From Sphingomonas abaci (GTDB taxonomy: Bacteria > Pseudomonadota > Alphaproteobacteria > Sphingomonadales > Sphingomonadaceae), in the NCBI RefSeq assembly GCF_014199625.1, contig NZ_JACHNY010000016.1, positions 1-35,242 on the forward strand: a DNA stretch of 35,242 nucleotides. The letters are read 5' to 3'. The position numbers and the translations under genes were made by a program. Positions within the stretch are counted from its first letter, which is position 1, and the number at the start of each line of letters is the position of its first letter. The notes beneath the pieces were generated by a model that had not been told where the DNA came from, did no database searches, and saw only the letters and a program-made list of their open reading frames with translations. This document shows, piece after piece, positions 16,101 through 23,618 of this stretch.

Positions 16101-16209
16101 GGCCCAGGTTGAGGTACGACATCGCCCCCATCACCACCGCGACCGCGATCAGGAAGCCGACGAACTGCTGGTGGCGCAGCGCCCATTCGGACAGGTTGGG
16201 CAATTTCAT
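13126..16209 (-). CDS. RND efflux pump, inner-membrane permease
   Basis: This is a proton-driven resistance-nodulation-division transporter. The 1027 residues have the standard length and duplicated layout, with a first helix near the N-terminus (about 14-33) and two large periplasmic loops. The transmembrane run containing GLLVDDAIIVVE carries the paired Asp residues of the proton relay. Arg-Lys-Glu-Asp-Pro-Glu-Phe after the first helix resembles the drug/hydrophobe (HAE) group rather than heavy-metal CzcA types, so multidrug or solvent export is likelier; the substrate is not shown. Start and stop both overlap neighbours as ATGA, so adaptor, pump and channel are translationally coupled. Confidence 0.95.
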   Translation of the reverse strand: MKLPNLSEWALRHQQFVGFLIAVAVVMGAMSYLNLGRKEDPEFAVKSMLISVGWPGASAQEVAEQVVKPIEQALTTNIPDIDYIRSKARPGQATLNITLLPTTPAGSIPDLWYTVRKTVADHRGDLPDDVVGPQFNDEFGTTFGNIYAVTGDGFAYPTLRRYAEELRDRVMRQPDVGKVDLLGEQDEAVYVTYDSARLAMLGVSSQQIVEALRGTNAVNPSGVLELGAERVRLTVKGDFDALADIAATPIAANGKTFRLDAVARVTREPVNPATFQMRFGGKDAVGVAIALASTGDVDRMGEDLTRIVGDYARTLPAGVKIHTVSDQTHVVADSVGEFTRSLIEAIVIVLAVNFLSLGWRPGIVVALCIPLVLAITFVGMEYQGIDLQRISLGALIVALGLLVDDAIIVVESISSHLEAGWTRARAAVSAFRVTAIPMLIGTIITIVGFLPLAISKATASEYVKSLFQVVALSLAISWIVAVIFTPFLAYHLLPQKPDARDDAGEPEEQYGGRFYDRLRGAIDWCLDRRVLVVGVSAALFVGSVLLFRVAVPQQFFPASERPELVVDLNLNENASFEQTKAVAQRMERLLAGDERIVSVTSYVGGGSPRFYLPLNVQTPDIALAELVVVTRDEEAREEVFARLQQLFASSFPEARGRVSRLENGPSVGQPIQYRVAARDLATAAPLAEKVAALLLADPNARSVTDDLGEPLKTMRIELDQDKVRALGLSTETVAQSLQAAIGGAVATTFRDGDRSLDVTMRLARAERTDLSRVYNLPIATAEGAVPLSQIGRIRPNAEPSILYWRGGQPTITVSADAEGVEPTEVMKRLAPKLDDLRATLPDGASIVVGGTQEQSAISRQATLAAVPMSIFIIVLLLMVQLQDVRRMLVVLATGPLALIGVALIMAAFQIPFGFVAMLGGLSLFGMVLRNSVILIAQIDVLSAHAGSLREAVREAAVHRFRPIILTALAAILAMIPLTRSTFWGPMAVAIMGGLIVATLLTIFFLPALYELVFDRRGHGRTQAEAQS

Positions 16210-17324
16210 GCCTTGGGCACCTCGGCAATCCGCACCTTCTCGCCCTCGCGCAGCAGGTGGACGCCGGCCGTCACGATCGTCTCGCCGGGCCTGAGGCCGC
16301 GCACGAGCAGCTGGTTGCCGCTCGCCGAGACGATCCGCACCGGGCGCTTGCGCGCGGTCATGCTGGCGCGGTCGATCACCCACACCATGGTTCCCTTGCC
16401 CTCGCCGCGCACCGCCGTCAGCGGCACGGTGAGCGCGTCGGTCGCGGGGACGTCGCGCGTGACATGCACCTGCGCGGTTTCGCCGAAGCGCAGCTCGCCG
16501 GGCGGCGCGCTGACCGCCAGCCGCACGGCAAAGGTGCGCGTCGCGGGATCGGCGGCGCCCGCCACGCTGCGGACCCGCGCCGCATAGCGTTTGTCGGGCC
16601 GCGACCACATCGTTACGTAGATCTCCTGCGTGCGCGACAGCGTGGCGACGTCGCCTTCCGCCACCGCGATCGACACCTCGGGCCTGGACGGATCGGCCAG
16701 CGTCAGCACGCTCTGCCCGGCGCTGACCACCTGCCCCACCTCGCCGGTCGTCTGGGTGATGACGCCGCCACGCGGCGCGGTCAGCGTGGTGCGGCCGAGC
16801 TGCGTGGCGGCGGTTGCGCGTTGCGCATCGGCGACCTGCACCTGCGAGCGCGCCTGGTCGGTCGAGGCGCGCTGCTGATCGAATTCCGCCTGCGAGATGA
16901 ACCCTTCGGCCAGCAGCGCGCGATTGCGCGCGAGATTGGCGTTCTGAGTCTGCGCCGCGCTTGCCGCCGCCTGGCGCTGCGCGGTGCTGCTGTCGAGATT
17001 GCGCTGATAGTCGAGCGCGTCGATGCGGTAGAGCAAGTGCCCGCGCTTCACCGTGTCGCCCGTGCTGACCGCACGTTCGACGATCCGCCCCGCCACCTGA
17101 AAGCTCAGCGCGCTTTCATAGCCCGACCGCAGCTCTCCGGGATAGGTGAGTTCGGCCTCGCGCTGCCCCGTCTGCACCGTCATCGCCGCCACCGGGCGGA
17201 CCTCGACGGGAGTCGGCTCCGGCTCGCCACAGGCGGCAAGGGCGAGCGCCAGCATCGCGGCCGCGCCGCCTTGCCAAGCACGACAAGCGGGCTGCTGCGC
17301 GCCGGCGCGCGGATCGGACGGCAT
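16206..17324 (-). CDS. RND membrane-fusion (adaptor) lipoprotein
   Basis: This is the periplasmic adaptor linking the pump to the TolC-like channel. The 372 residues start at the ATG at 17324. A hydrophobic run ends in a lipobox, LALAACG, so the protein is probably lipid-anchored through that Cys. It then shows the HlyD-family order: beta-barrel and lipoyl halves (ELTYPGELRSGYE, VSTGDTVKRGHLLYRID), an alpha hairpin rich in Gln and Ala at about 105-180, the second lipoyl half (LTAPRGGVITQTTGEVGQVV) and a membrane-proximal domain. First gene of the efflux operon. Confidence 0.93.
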   Translation of the reverse strand: MPSDPRAGAQQPACRAWQGGAAAMLALALAACGEPEPTPVEVRPVAAMTVQTGQREAELTYPGELRSGYESALSFQVAGRIVERAVSTGDTVKRGHLLYRIDALDYQRNLDSSTAQRQAAASAAQTQNANLARNRALLAEGFISQAEFDQQRASTDQARSQVQVADAQRATAATQLGRTTLTAPRGGVITQTTGEVGQVVSAGQSVLTLADPSRPEVSIAVAEGDVATLSRTQEIYVTMWSRPDKRYAARVRSVAGAADPATRTFAVRLAVSAPPGELRFGETAQVHVTRDVPATDALTVPLTAVRGEGKGTMVWVIDRASMTARKRPVRIVSASGNQLLVRGLRPGETIVTAGVHLLREGEKVRIAEVPKA

Positions 17325-17420
17325 GGCGGACTCCCTGAAGGGGGCGCACGCAAGGCGCCCGCGAGGGGGACGATGTAGAGGCCGCACCCCGCGCGGGTGT
17401 GCGGGCTTCGCAACACTCCG

Positions 17421-17435
17421 TGTCACTTTGTGTCA
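17421..17435 (-). promoter_or_regulatory. Tandem TGACA-N5-TGACA box upstream of the efflux operon
   Basis: On the minus strand TGACA-CAAAG-TGACA has a 10-bp period. It lies 97 bases upstream of the adaptor start codon, in the orientation of the operon. The layout is that of an OmpR/PhoB-type site, and the neighbouring regulators are of that class. Confidence 0.6.
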
Positions 17436-17571
17436 GCCATCCGTTGCGCGGCACGGGCGATACATGCGCGACACGAACTGTTTCACGGCCATCATCACCG
17501 CGCGGGACGGGGTGGATAGAGCGGACGGGTCGGCGCCGTTGCCGGCAGTCAGCAAGGCTCCGTCACCGATC

Positions 17572-17787
17572 ATGCCGCACAACGATTTGTCCTATCACCT
17601 TCGCCGCGCCGAGCAGGAAACCCGCATGGCGATCGGCGCGCTGGTGCCGCGCGCCGAGGCGTGCCACGCCGCCCTCGCCCGCCTGCACGCCCGCCTTGCC
17701 CTGCAATTGCTGACCGGCATGGCCGGCCCGGCGGGACGAGGCTGCCGCAGCGCCGCGCAGCCCGTGCGCGCCGAGGTCACGGCCTGA
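17572..17787 (+). CDS. Small hypothetical protein of sphingomonad type
   Basis: The 71-residue product begins MPHNDLSYHLRRAEQETRMA and is helical. Small proteins with this YHLRRAEQE signature are, as I recall, common in sphingomonads; their function is unknown to me. The ATG at 17572 is chosen because the family starts there, although the frame is open further upstream and the ribosome site is weak. The C-terminal 20 residues are low complexity. Confidence 0.55.
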   Translation: MPHNDLSYHLRRAEQETRMAIGALVPRAEACHAALARLHARLALQLLTGMAGPAGRGCRSAAQPVRAEVTA

Positions 17788-17807
17788 ATTGGACCGACGC
17801 GAACGAA

Positions 17808-17833
17808 CCGCCGCTTCGACAAGGAAGCGGCGG
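17808..17833. terminator. Bidirectional terminator hairpin
   Basis: Perfect 10-bp arms, CCGCCGCTTC (17808-17817) and GAAGCGGCGG (17824-17833), enclose a 6-base loop. The hairpin sits between the convergent genes ending at 17787 and 17867. There is no clear T-tract on either side, so it may need other factors. Confidence 0.5.
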
Positions 17834-17866
17834 CTCGCGAGAAACCGGGGGTGGGCAGTGCGTGGG

Positions 17867-18673
17867 CTAGAAGCCGTCGCCGGGCTGGGTCGCCGGCATC
17901 TCCTGCGCCGGGGCGCCGGGCGGCGCGAGGCGGAAGGCGAAGGGATAATGTTCGCCGTTCCAGCGCACCGTCATGTGGACGACGCCCGGGCGCTTGCGCA
18001 GATCGTCGTACAGCGCGACCGTGACGACCCCGCCGAGGCTGGCGTCGGGATCGACGGTGGTGGTCTGCAGCGTCTCGCCGTCGATCCGGTCGAGCGTATA
18101 GTCCAGCCGCTCGCCGATGCTGCGCGCTGCCATCGCCCCCGCGCCGACTGCCGCGACCGCCCCCGCCGCGCCGATGCTGTTGTCCTGCCACGAGATCGCC
18201 CGCGCATAGGTGGCGCGCGGGGTATGCACGACGCGATAGCCGTAACGCGTGGTGGAGGCGGTGGAAGCCACGCCCGCCAGCACGCCGGCCAGCGCCAGCG
18301 CGCCGACCTGACGGTCGCGTGCCTTGTGCGTGGCGGCATCGGCCAGGTCGTCATGGGTGAGCACGCGCAGCGGCACGCGATCGAAGCTGGCGGTCACATT
18401 CTCCGTGCCGAAGTTCGCCGCCCGCCCGCTGCGATTGTACACCGCGACGGAAAAGGCGAGCGTGCGATCGTCGCGCAAGGGCAACGGCCGCACCTCGACC
18501 GCCCCGGCCAGGGTCGTCAGGCTGACGGTGGCGACGCCGCGGTCGAACCGCGCAGTCTCCGCGCCGATGCTGATCGGCTGCAGCGTCAGCGGGGGCGCCG
18601 CCGCGACGCTCGCCACCGACATGCCGGTCATGGCGATGGCGCCGGCCAGCGAGGCAATCTTGTAGAGCTTCAT
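17867..18673 (-). CDS. Exported protein of unknown function
   Basis: The 268 residues start with a Sec signal peptide (MKLYKIASLAGAIAMTGMSV, cut near VAAA). The mature part begins with a beta-rich segment, continues with a hydrophobic glycine/alanine stretch (VGALALAGVLAGVAST and GAAGAVAAVGAGAMAA) that could cross or associate with a membrane, and ends with a Pro-rich tail. I do not recognise the family. It lies between the efflux operon and the second two-component system and may belong to the same envelope response. Confidence 0.75.
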   Translation of the reverse strand: MKLYKIASLAGAIAMTGMSVASVAAAPPLTLQPISIGAETARFDRGVATVSLTTLAGAVEVRPLPLRDDRTLAFSVAVYNRSGRAANFGTENVTASFDRVPLRVLTHDDLADAATHKARDRQVGALALAGVLAGVASTASTTRYGYRVVHTPRATYARAISWQDNSIGAAGAVAAVGAGAMAARSIGERLDYTLDRIDGETLQTTTVDPDASLGGVVTVALYDDLRKRPGVVHMTVRWNGEHYPFAFRLAPPGAPAQEMPATQPGDGF

Positions 18674-18716
18674 TGTGGGTCGTCCTGGTCTGTGCGGGGG
18701 AACGGCGGCGGCGCGA

Positions 18717-19193
18717 TCACCAGACGCGCGGCACGCTGCGGACGATCACGCCGCTGCGGTTGATCAGCGTGATGTTGTTGTTGACGTAGATCCAGCGATA
18801 GCCGGCCGGCGCCACCGTCAGGCCGTAGAAGGCCGGATTGCTGACGACATAGACGCGCATACTGGCGGGCACCGTCGCGCCGACCACCCAGGTGCGCCCC
18901 CAATAAGGGCGCGGCACCGCATAATAGCCATGATGCGGCGCGTAGTAATAACCCGGCCGCGGGCCGTGGTAGCCGGCAAAGCCCGGATGGCCGTGCCACC
19001 AATTGGGGTTGTCGCGATCCCAGCGGACGGCGCCGCGCGTCGTGATCCGACCGCCTTCAGGGCCGACGATCGTCGTCCGGCGGACGGCATGGCCGTGGCG
19101 ATCCTGCGCGGCGGCAGGCATGGCGCCGAGCGAGACGGTGCAGGCGGTGAGCGCGAGGGCGCCGACGATCGAGATGCCGTGATTGATACGCAT
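18717..19193 (-). CDS. Exported Tyr/Gly/Pro-rich protein of unknown function
   Basis: The 158 residues carry a signal peptide ending in AMPAAAQ, with a Cys in the hydrophobic run (ALTACTVS) that might alternatively be a lipobox. The mature part is rich in His, Tyr, Gly and Pro, for example HHGYYAVPRPYWGR, and resembles small periplasmic proteins with YXX-type or SH3-like ends. Function is not recognised. A weak TAAAT-N5-TAACA repeat lies about 70 bases upstream. Confidence 0.7.
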   Translation of the reverse strand: MRINHGISIVGALALTACTVSLGAMPAAAQDRHGHAVRRTTIVGPEGGRITTRGAVRWDRDNPNWWHGHPGFAGYHGPRPGYYYAPHHGYYAVPRPYWGRTWVVGATVPASMRVYVVSNPAFYGLTVAPAGYRWIYVNNNITLINRSGVIVRSVPRVW

Positions 19194-19262
19194 GATGGTC
19201 GCTCCAGTTCTTCGAGGACTGGAGGTTTCGCCGGGCTGCGCAACACGACGACGAGCGCCGCG

Positions 19263-19277
19263 TAAATCATTGTAACA
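19263..19277 (+). promoter_or_regulatory. Weak tandem TAAAT-N5-TAACA box
   Basis: Two related pentamers with a 10-bp period lie upstream of the exported protein gene at 18717-19193, just beyond the stop of the kinase gene. The first copy departs from the T(G/A)AC(A/G) pattern, so this is a weaker member of the set. Confidence 0.3.
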
Positions 19278-19283
19278 ATCGCC

Positions 19284-20711
19284 TCAGGCGGCGCGCAGCC
19301 ACAGCCCGGCGCGAAACCCGCCGCCCGGCCGGTTGGCGAGCGTCAGCCGGCCGCCATGGCGCACGAGCAGCGCCTCGACGATCGACAGCCCCAGCCCCGA
19401 CCCGCCGGTCTGGCGCGCGCGCGATTGCTCCAGCCGGTGGAAGGGTTCGGTCAGCCCGGCGAGCTGGTCTTCCGGCACGCCCGGCCCCTCGTCCTCGACA
19501 TAGACGATCAGCCAGCCGTCCGTCCGCGTCACCCGCACCCCGGCATGCCCGCCGTAGCGAATGGCATTGTCGAGCAGGTTGGCCAGCATGCGCTGGAAGG
19601 AGATGCGCGCGACCTGCGCCTGCGCCGGGCGCGGCAGCGGATCGACCAGGATGACCTCGCCCACCCCGCGGCGGACCTCGACCGCATCGGTGATTTCCGT
19701 GTCGAGGTCGATCACCTCGTCGGGAATGCGGTCGGTCTCGCCGGCGTAGCGCGCGAAGGTGAGCGTGTCGTCCAGCAGGACGCTCATCTCCTTCAGATCG
19801 GCCATGGCCGCATCGCGCTGACGCGGCTCGTCGATGAAATCGGCGCGCAGCTCCAGCCGGGTCAGATAGGTACGGAAATCGTGCGCCACCGCCGCCATGA
19901 TGCGCGTGCGCTGCGTGGCGAGCTGCTTCAGCCGGCGGCTGCGGTCGGCGAACGCCGCGCCCAGTTCCTGGATCTCGCGCGGGCCGCCCGTCGGCCATTG
20001 CGGATCGGGCTTGCCCGCGCCGTCGCTGCGCACCGCCGCCAGCAGCCGCGACACCGGCCGCGTGGTCTGCCAGGCCAGCACGACGATCGCCACCACCTGC
20101 AATACCGCGATCACTCCGATCAGCGCCGGGAAGAAGCGCACCAGCCGGGTCACGACGGGCGGCGTAATCCGGACGATCTCGACCGCCACCCCGTCGCGCC
20201 CCCCCTCGTCGGGCAAGGGTACCAGGACACGGACGGGCACGTCGGACAGCACGCGCCCGCCGCCGAAATCGCGCAGTTCCTCATGATCGGCGACCCGGAC
20301 GTGGACCGGTCGCGCCCCGAGCACCGCGCGATAGGCCGCGGCGAGATCGTCGGGCGACGCCGCCGCCTCGCGCTGCCACGCCATCGCGAGCTTTGCCGCC
20401 AATCGACCGGCAACCGCCGGCGCCACGCTCGGCTGTTCGCCGGGCGCCGGTGCCCGGACCAGCCGGACATGACGGAAATCGGTGCTCACCGCCGCCACCA
20501 CGGCCGGGCGCACGTCCGCCGGCGCGCGCTCGATCGCATGCACGATCAGCGCTACTTCGTCGGCCTCCGGCAGGCGGTAGAAGGTCTGGCGCGGCTTGCC
20601 GAAGCCCACGAGCAACAGCACCAGCAGCGCCGCCACCGTCAGCGTGTGGAGCAGCAGCAGCCCGCCCAGCCGCGCGCGCAGCCCGCCGAACAGTCTGGAC
20701 GGCTTCAGCAT
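19284..20711 (-). CDS. Two-component sensor histidine kinase
   Basis: The 475 residues have a membrane helix at about 14-36, a periplasmic sensor of about 155 residues, a second helix at about 195-214 and a HAMP linker. The dimerisation box has phosphoacceptor His277 in VAHDFRTYLTRLE. The ATPase domain has N-box LLDNAIRYG, EDEGPG and GSGLGLSIVEALL. It autophosphorylates and passes the phosphate to the regulator encoded just upstream, whose stop overlaps its start by 7 bases. The sensor resembles the surviving fragment at 10245-10551. The stimulus is unknown; linkage to the efflux operon suggests an envelope or toxic-compound signal. Confidence 0.93.
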   Translation of the reverse strand: MLKPSRLFGGLRARLGGLLLLHTLTVAALLVLLLVGFGKPRQTFYRLPEADEVALIVHAIERAPADVRPAVVAAVSTDFRHVRLVRAPAPGEQPSVAPAVAGRLAAKLAMAWQREAAASPDDLAAAYRAVLGARPVHVRVADHEELRDFGGGRVLSDVPVRVLVPLPDEGGRDGVAVEIVRITPPVVTRLVRFFPALIGVIAVLQVVAIVVLAWQTTRPVSRLLAAVRSDGAGKPDPQWPTGGPREIQELGAAFADRSRRLKQLATQRTRIMAAVAHDFRTYLTRLELRADFIDEPRQRDAAMADLKEMSVLLDDTLTFARYAGETDRIPDEVIDLDTEITDAVEVRRGVGEVILVDPLPRPAQAQVARISFQRMLANLLDNAIRYGGHAGVRVTRTDGWLIVYVEDEGPGVPEDQLAGLTEPFHRLEQSRARQTGGSGLGLSIVEALLVRHGGRLTLANRPGGGFRAGLWLRAA

Positions 20712-21430
20712 CGCGCCACCGGCATCGCGAACATATAGCCGTCGCCGCGGATCGTGCGGATCATCGCCGGCTCGCGCGGATCGTCGCCGATCTTGCGGCG
20801 GAGGCGGCTGAGCTGGACGTCGACCGCGCGATCGAAGGGCGTCGCCACCTTGCCGCGCGTCCAGTCGAGCAACTGGTCGCGCGTCACCACGCGCTGCGGA
20901 TGCGACACCAGCGCCAGCAGCAGGTCGAATTCGCCGCCGGTCAGATTGACCAGCGCGCCGTCCGGCGCGGTTAGGCTGCGATTGCCGGCGGACAGCGTCC
21001 AGCCGGCGAAGCGGTAGATCGCCGCCTCTTCTCCTGCCGCCGCCTCGCTGCCGGCGCGCAGCCGGCGAAGCGCCGCGCGAACACGGGCCAGAAGCTCGCG
21101 CGCGTTGAACGGCTTGGCGAGGTAATCGTCCGCGCCCACTTCCAGCCCGACGATCCGGTCGACGTCATCGCCCTTGGCACTGACCATCAGGATCGGCAGC
21201 CGCGGGCGCGCGGCGCGCAGCGTGCGGCAGATCGACAGCCCGTCCTCCCCGGGCAGCATGACGTCGAGGATCAGGCAATCGAGCCGCTCGACCGGTGCCG
21301 AGCGGAAGAAGGAGGCGGCATCGGCATAGGCGAGCACCTCGAACCCTTCGCGGCGCAACAGGTCGGTGACGAGATCACGGATTCCCGGATCGTCCTCGAT
21401 CACTGCCACCATCGTGTCCGCGACGCTCAT
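20705..21430 (-). CDS. OmpR/PhoB-family response regulator
   Basis: The 241 residues have a receiver with the acidic pocket (VIEDDPGIRD), phosphoacceptor Asp56 in CLILDVMLPGEDGL and Lys in AKPFN, then a winged-helix DNA-binding domain ending RTIRGDGYMFAMP. It is a close relative of the regulator at 10545-11297. The kinase gene overlaps its stop. Three tandem T(G/A)AC(G/A) boxes with a 10-bp period lie about 100 bases upstream of the start, which suggests autoregulation. Confidence 0.94.
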   Translation of the reverse strand: MSVADTMVAVIEDDPGIRDLVTDLLRREGFEVLAYADAASFFRSAPVERLDCLILDVMLPGEDGLSICRTLRAARPRLPILMVSAKGDDVDRIVGLEVGADDYLAKPFNARELLARVRAALRRLRAGSEAAAGEEAAIYRFAGWTLSAGNRSLTAPDGALVNLTGGEFDLLLALVSHPQRVVTRDQLLDWTRGKVATPFDRAVDVQLSRLRRKIGDDPREPAMIRTIRGDGYMFAMPVARC

Positions 21431-21530
21431 CCCTCAGCTCCGTCCACCCGCGATCATCGCGCCGACCCGCGAGCGGCGCGGCGCCCTGCGGTGCGTAGCG
21501 CAAGCGGCGCGGCGCTGTGCCGCTGCCGCG

Positions 21531-21555
21531 TGACGGCGCGTAACGAAACGTAACA
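21531..21555 (+). promoter_or_regulatory. Triple T(G/A)AC(G/A) box with 10-bp period
   Basis: TGACG (21531), TAACG (21541) and TAACA (21551) are separated by exactly 5 bp each. They lie about 100 bases upstream of the regulator start at 21430 and 75 bases before the tetR start. Tandem sites with a 10-bp period are the usual target of OmpR/PhoB-type regulators. Confidence 0.55.
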
Positions 21556-21628
21556 GAGCGATGGCGGCCACCCGCCCGGCGGTGACAAGTGACTGGAACG
21601 CAGCCGCCGCCTGCGGCATGCCAGCCGG

Positions 21629-22291
21629 GTGACGATCGCTTCCCCGCCAGTCCCCCAAGCCCGCGTCCTGCGCACCCGCAATGCCCTGCTCGCCGCCGGC
21701 CGGCGGTTGTTTGCGGAACGGGCGATCGATGCGGTGGCGATCGACGACATCGTCGCTGCGGCCGGCGTCGCCAAGGGCACCTTCTACAACCATTTCGACG
21801 ACAAGGATGCGCTGCTCACCGCCATCGTCACCGAGATCCGGTCCACCGTCGAGGAACGGATCGCGACGATCAACGCCGGCATCGAGGATCCCGCGGTGCG
21901 CCTGACGCGCGCGATCTGCGTCTATGTCGCGAGCGTCGTCGAATCGCCGGCGGAGGGCGCGATCCTGCTTCACAACGATCCGCGCCGCTCGGCGAGCGAG
22001 GCGCTGAACGACGGCCTGCGCCACGATCTCGCCGCCGGGCTGCGTAGCGGGCGGCTGGCGCTGCCCACGGTGCAGGCCGGGCTGCTCTTCGTGATGGGGG
22101 TGGCGCACATCCTGCTCTATTCCACCGTGCGGCATCACGACGACTGGTCGCCGCTGGTGCAGACTCAGCAGCTGTGCGCGATGACGCTGCGCTCCTTCGG
22201 CCTGGCGCCGCCGGAGGCCGAGCTGATCGCCGCGCAGGCGGCCGACGCCATCATCCGCCCGCAGCGCCACGAGGCTGATCGCACCGACTGA
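21629..22291 (+). CDS. TetR-family transcriptional repressor
   Basis: The 220 residues begin at a GTG. The N-terminal TetR helix-turn-helix occupies about 12-60, with IDDIVAAAGVAKGTFYNHFD as turn and recognition helix. A helical ligand/dimerisation domain follows. Its stop codon is part of a 16-bp palindrome (CTGACCG-tt-CGGTCAG) that precedes the downstream DUF1254 gene. A very similar palindrome lies before the dioxygenase operon. I infer that it represses both and is released by an aromatic substrate or metabolite. Confidence 0.92.
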   Translation: MTIASPPVPQARVLRTRNALLAAGRRLFAERAIDAVAIDDIVAAAGVAKGTFYNHFDDKDALLTAIVTEIRSTVEERIATINAGIEDPAVRLTRAICVYVASVVESPAEGAILLHNDPRRSASEALNDGLRHDLAAGLRSGRLALPTVQAGLLFVMGVAHILLYSTVRHHDDWSPLVQTQQLCAMTLRSFGLAPPEAELIAAQAADAIIRPQRHEADRTD

Positions 22292-22303
22292 CCGTTCGGT
22301 CAG
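22288..22303. promoter_or_regulatory. TetR-type operator palindrome before the DUF1254 gene
   Basis: Perfect 7-bp arms CTGACCG and CGGTCAG flank TT. The site overlaps the tetR stop and lies 69 bases before the DUF1254 start. Its inner 14 bp match the palindrome at 27296-27309 at 11 of 14 positions. Confidence 0.75.
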
Positions 22304-22371
22304 TTTGAGCTTGCCGATGCCACTGCCGCGCGGCAGGACAGGGCGCTGGACGAGGTCGAGGAGAGCGAACG

Positions 22372-23616
22372 ATGCGCCACACGCTCGAGGAGCAGGCCGC
22401 AGAGGCATGGCTGTATGGCCTGCCGCTGATCGAGATGGCGGCCACCCGCACCCGCGTGCTGCGCCTGGGCGTGCAGCAGAACCGCCTGCACCACGTCCAC
22501 CGGCTGCTCACGCCGCGCGATCGTGAGGTGACGCTGCCGAACAACGACACGCTCTATTCCAGCGCGCACCTGGACCTCAGCCACGGTCCCGCGACGCTCA
22601 CCCTGCCGCCTGCCGGAGAGCGTTACCTGTCCTTCGCGCTGATGGACGCCTGGACCAACAATTTCGCCATCCTGGGCACCCGCACCACCGGGGCCGAGGG
22701 CGGCACCTTCCGCATCGTCGGCCCGTCCTCCGACGAGACCGGCCCGATGGTGATCCGCGCGCCGACCGACTTCGTCTGGGGGCTGGCGCGCGTGCTGGTC
22801 GACGGGCCGGCGGACCTGGAGGCGGCACGAGCGGTGCAGCAGGCGATCACGCTCGACGCACCCGCCGCGCGCGACTGGACGCCGCTCGCCAGCCGCACCG
22901 CCGACTGGGCCGACTATCTCGCCGCCGTCGATGCCATGATGGTGGCCAATCCGCCGCCCGCCACCGATCTCGCGCTGCGGCGTCGGATCGCGGGGCTGGG
23001 CATCGGCGAGGGGCGGTTCGATCCGACGCGCTTCTCGCCTGACGCGGCGCAGGCGATCGCGACGGGCGTGCAGCAGGCGCGACACTGGGCCGTCGCCGCC
23101 GGCGGGATCGGCGCACGCGCCGTGGACGGCTGGCTCCAGCCCGGGCACGGCGTCGGCGACTTCGGCCAGGATTATCGTTATCGCGCCGCCGTCGCGCTGA
23201 AGGGGCTGGCGGCGATGCCGTCGGTCGAGGCGCTGTACCTGCAAGGCACCGGCACCAGCGACGGCCTCTACGACGGCACCCGCCAATGGCGGCTGCACTT
23301 CGCCGCCGATACGCTGCCGCCGGTCGACGGCTTCTGGTCGCTGACGATGTACGAGGCGGCGGACGACGGGCAGATGTTCCTCACCGCCAATCCGCTGCAA
23401 CGCTATTCGATCGGCGACCGGACGCCCGGGCTCGCAAAGGCGGCGGACGGCAGGCTGACGATCGCGATCGGCCACGAGCCGCCGGCGGACGTTCCGGAGG
23501 TGAACTGGCTGCCCGCCCCGGCCGGCCCGTTCGGCATCGTGATGCGCGCCTATCTTCCCCACACCGAATGGCTCGACGGCATCTACCGGATGCCGCCGCT
23601 CCAGCCGGCAGACTGA
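22372..23616 (+). CDS. DUF1254/DUF1214-domain protein
   Basis: The 414 residues match the two-domain DUF1254-DUF1214 family. The N-terminal half has EAWLYGLPLIEMA and PNNDTLYSSAHLDLS, the C-terminal half GFWSLTMYEAADDGQMF and RYSIGDRTPGL. There is no signal peptide, although many relatives are exported. The biochemical role is not established; members often sit in catabolic or stress clusters. It is preceded by the TetR operator and converges with the flavoprotein gene, with two bases between the stops, so it is likely co-induced with the aromatic pathway. Confidence 0.88.
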   Translation: MRHTLEEQAAEAWLYGLPLIEMAATRTRVLRLGVQQNRLHHVHRLLTPRDREVTLPNNDTLYSSAHLDLSHGPATLTLPPAGERYLSFALMDAWTNNFAILGTRTTGAEGGTFRIVGPSSDETGPMVIRAPTDFVWGLARVLVDGPADLEAARAVQQAITLDAPAARDWTPLASRTADWADYLAAVDAMMVANPPPATDLALRRRIAGLGIGEGRFDPTRFSPDAAQAIATGVQQARHWAVAAGGIGARAVDGWLQPGHGVGDFGQDYRYRAAVALKGLAAMPSVEALYLQGTGTSDGLYDGTRQWRLHFAADTLPPVDGFWSLTMYEAADDGQMFLTANPLQRYSIGDRTPGLAKAADGRLTIAIGHEPPADVPEVNWLPAPAGPFGIVMRAYLPHTEWLDGIYRMPPLQPAD

Positions 23617-23618
23617 TG

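Noticed and set aside
13132..16587. A 1151-codon open frame on the plus strand opposite the RND pump
   Set aside because: It is antisense to a clear pump and adaptor, has a low-complexity Arg/His/Gln composition and no start signals. It is a GC-rich shadow frame.
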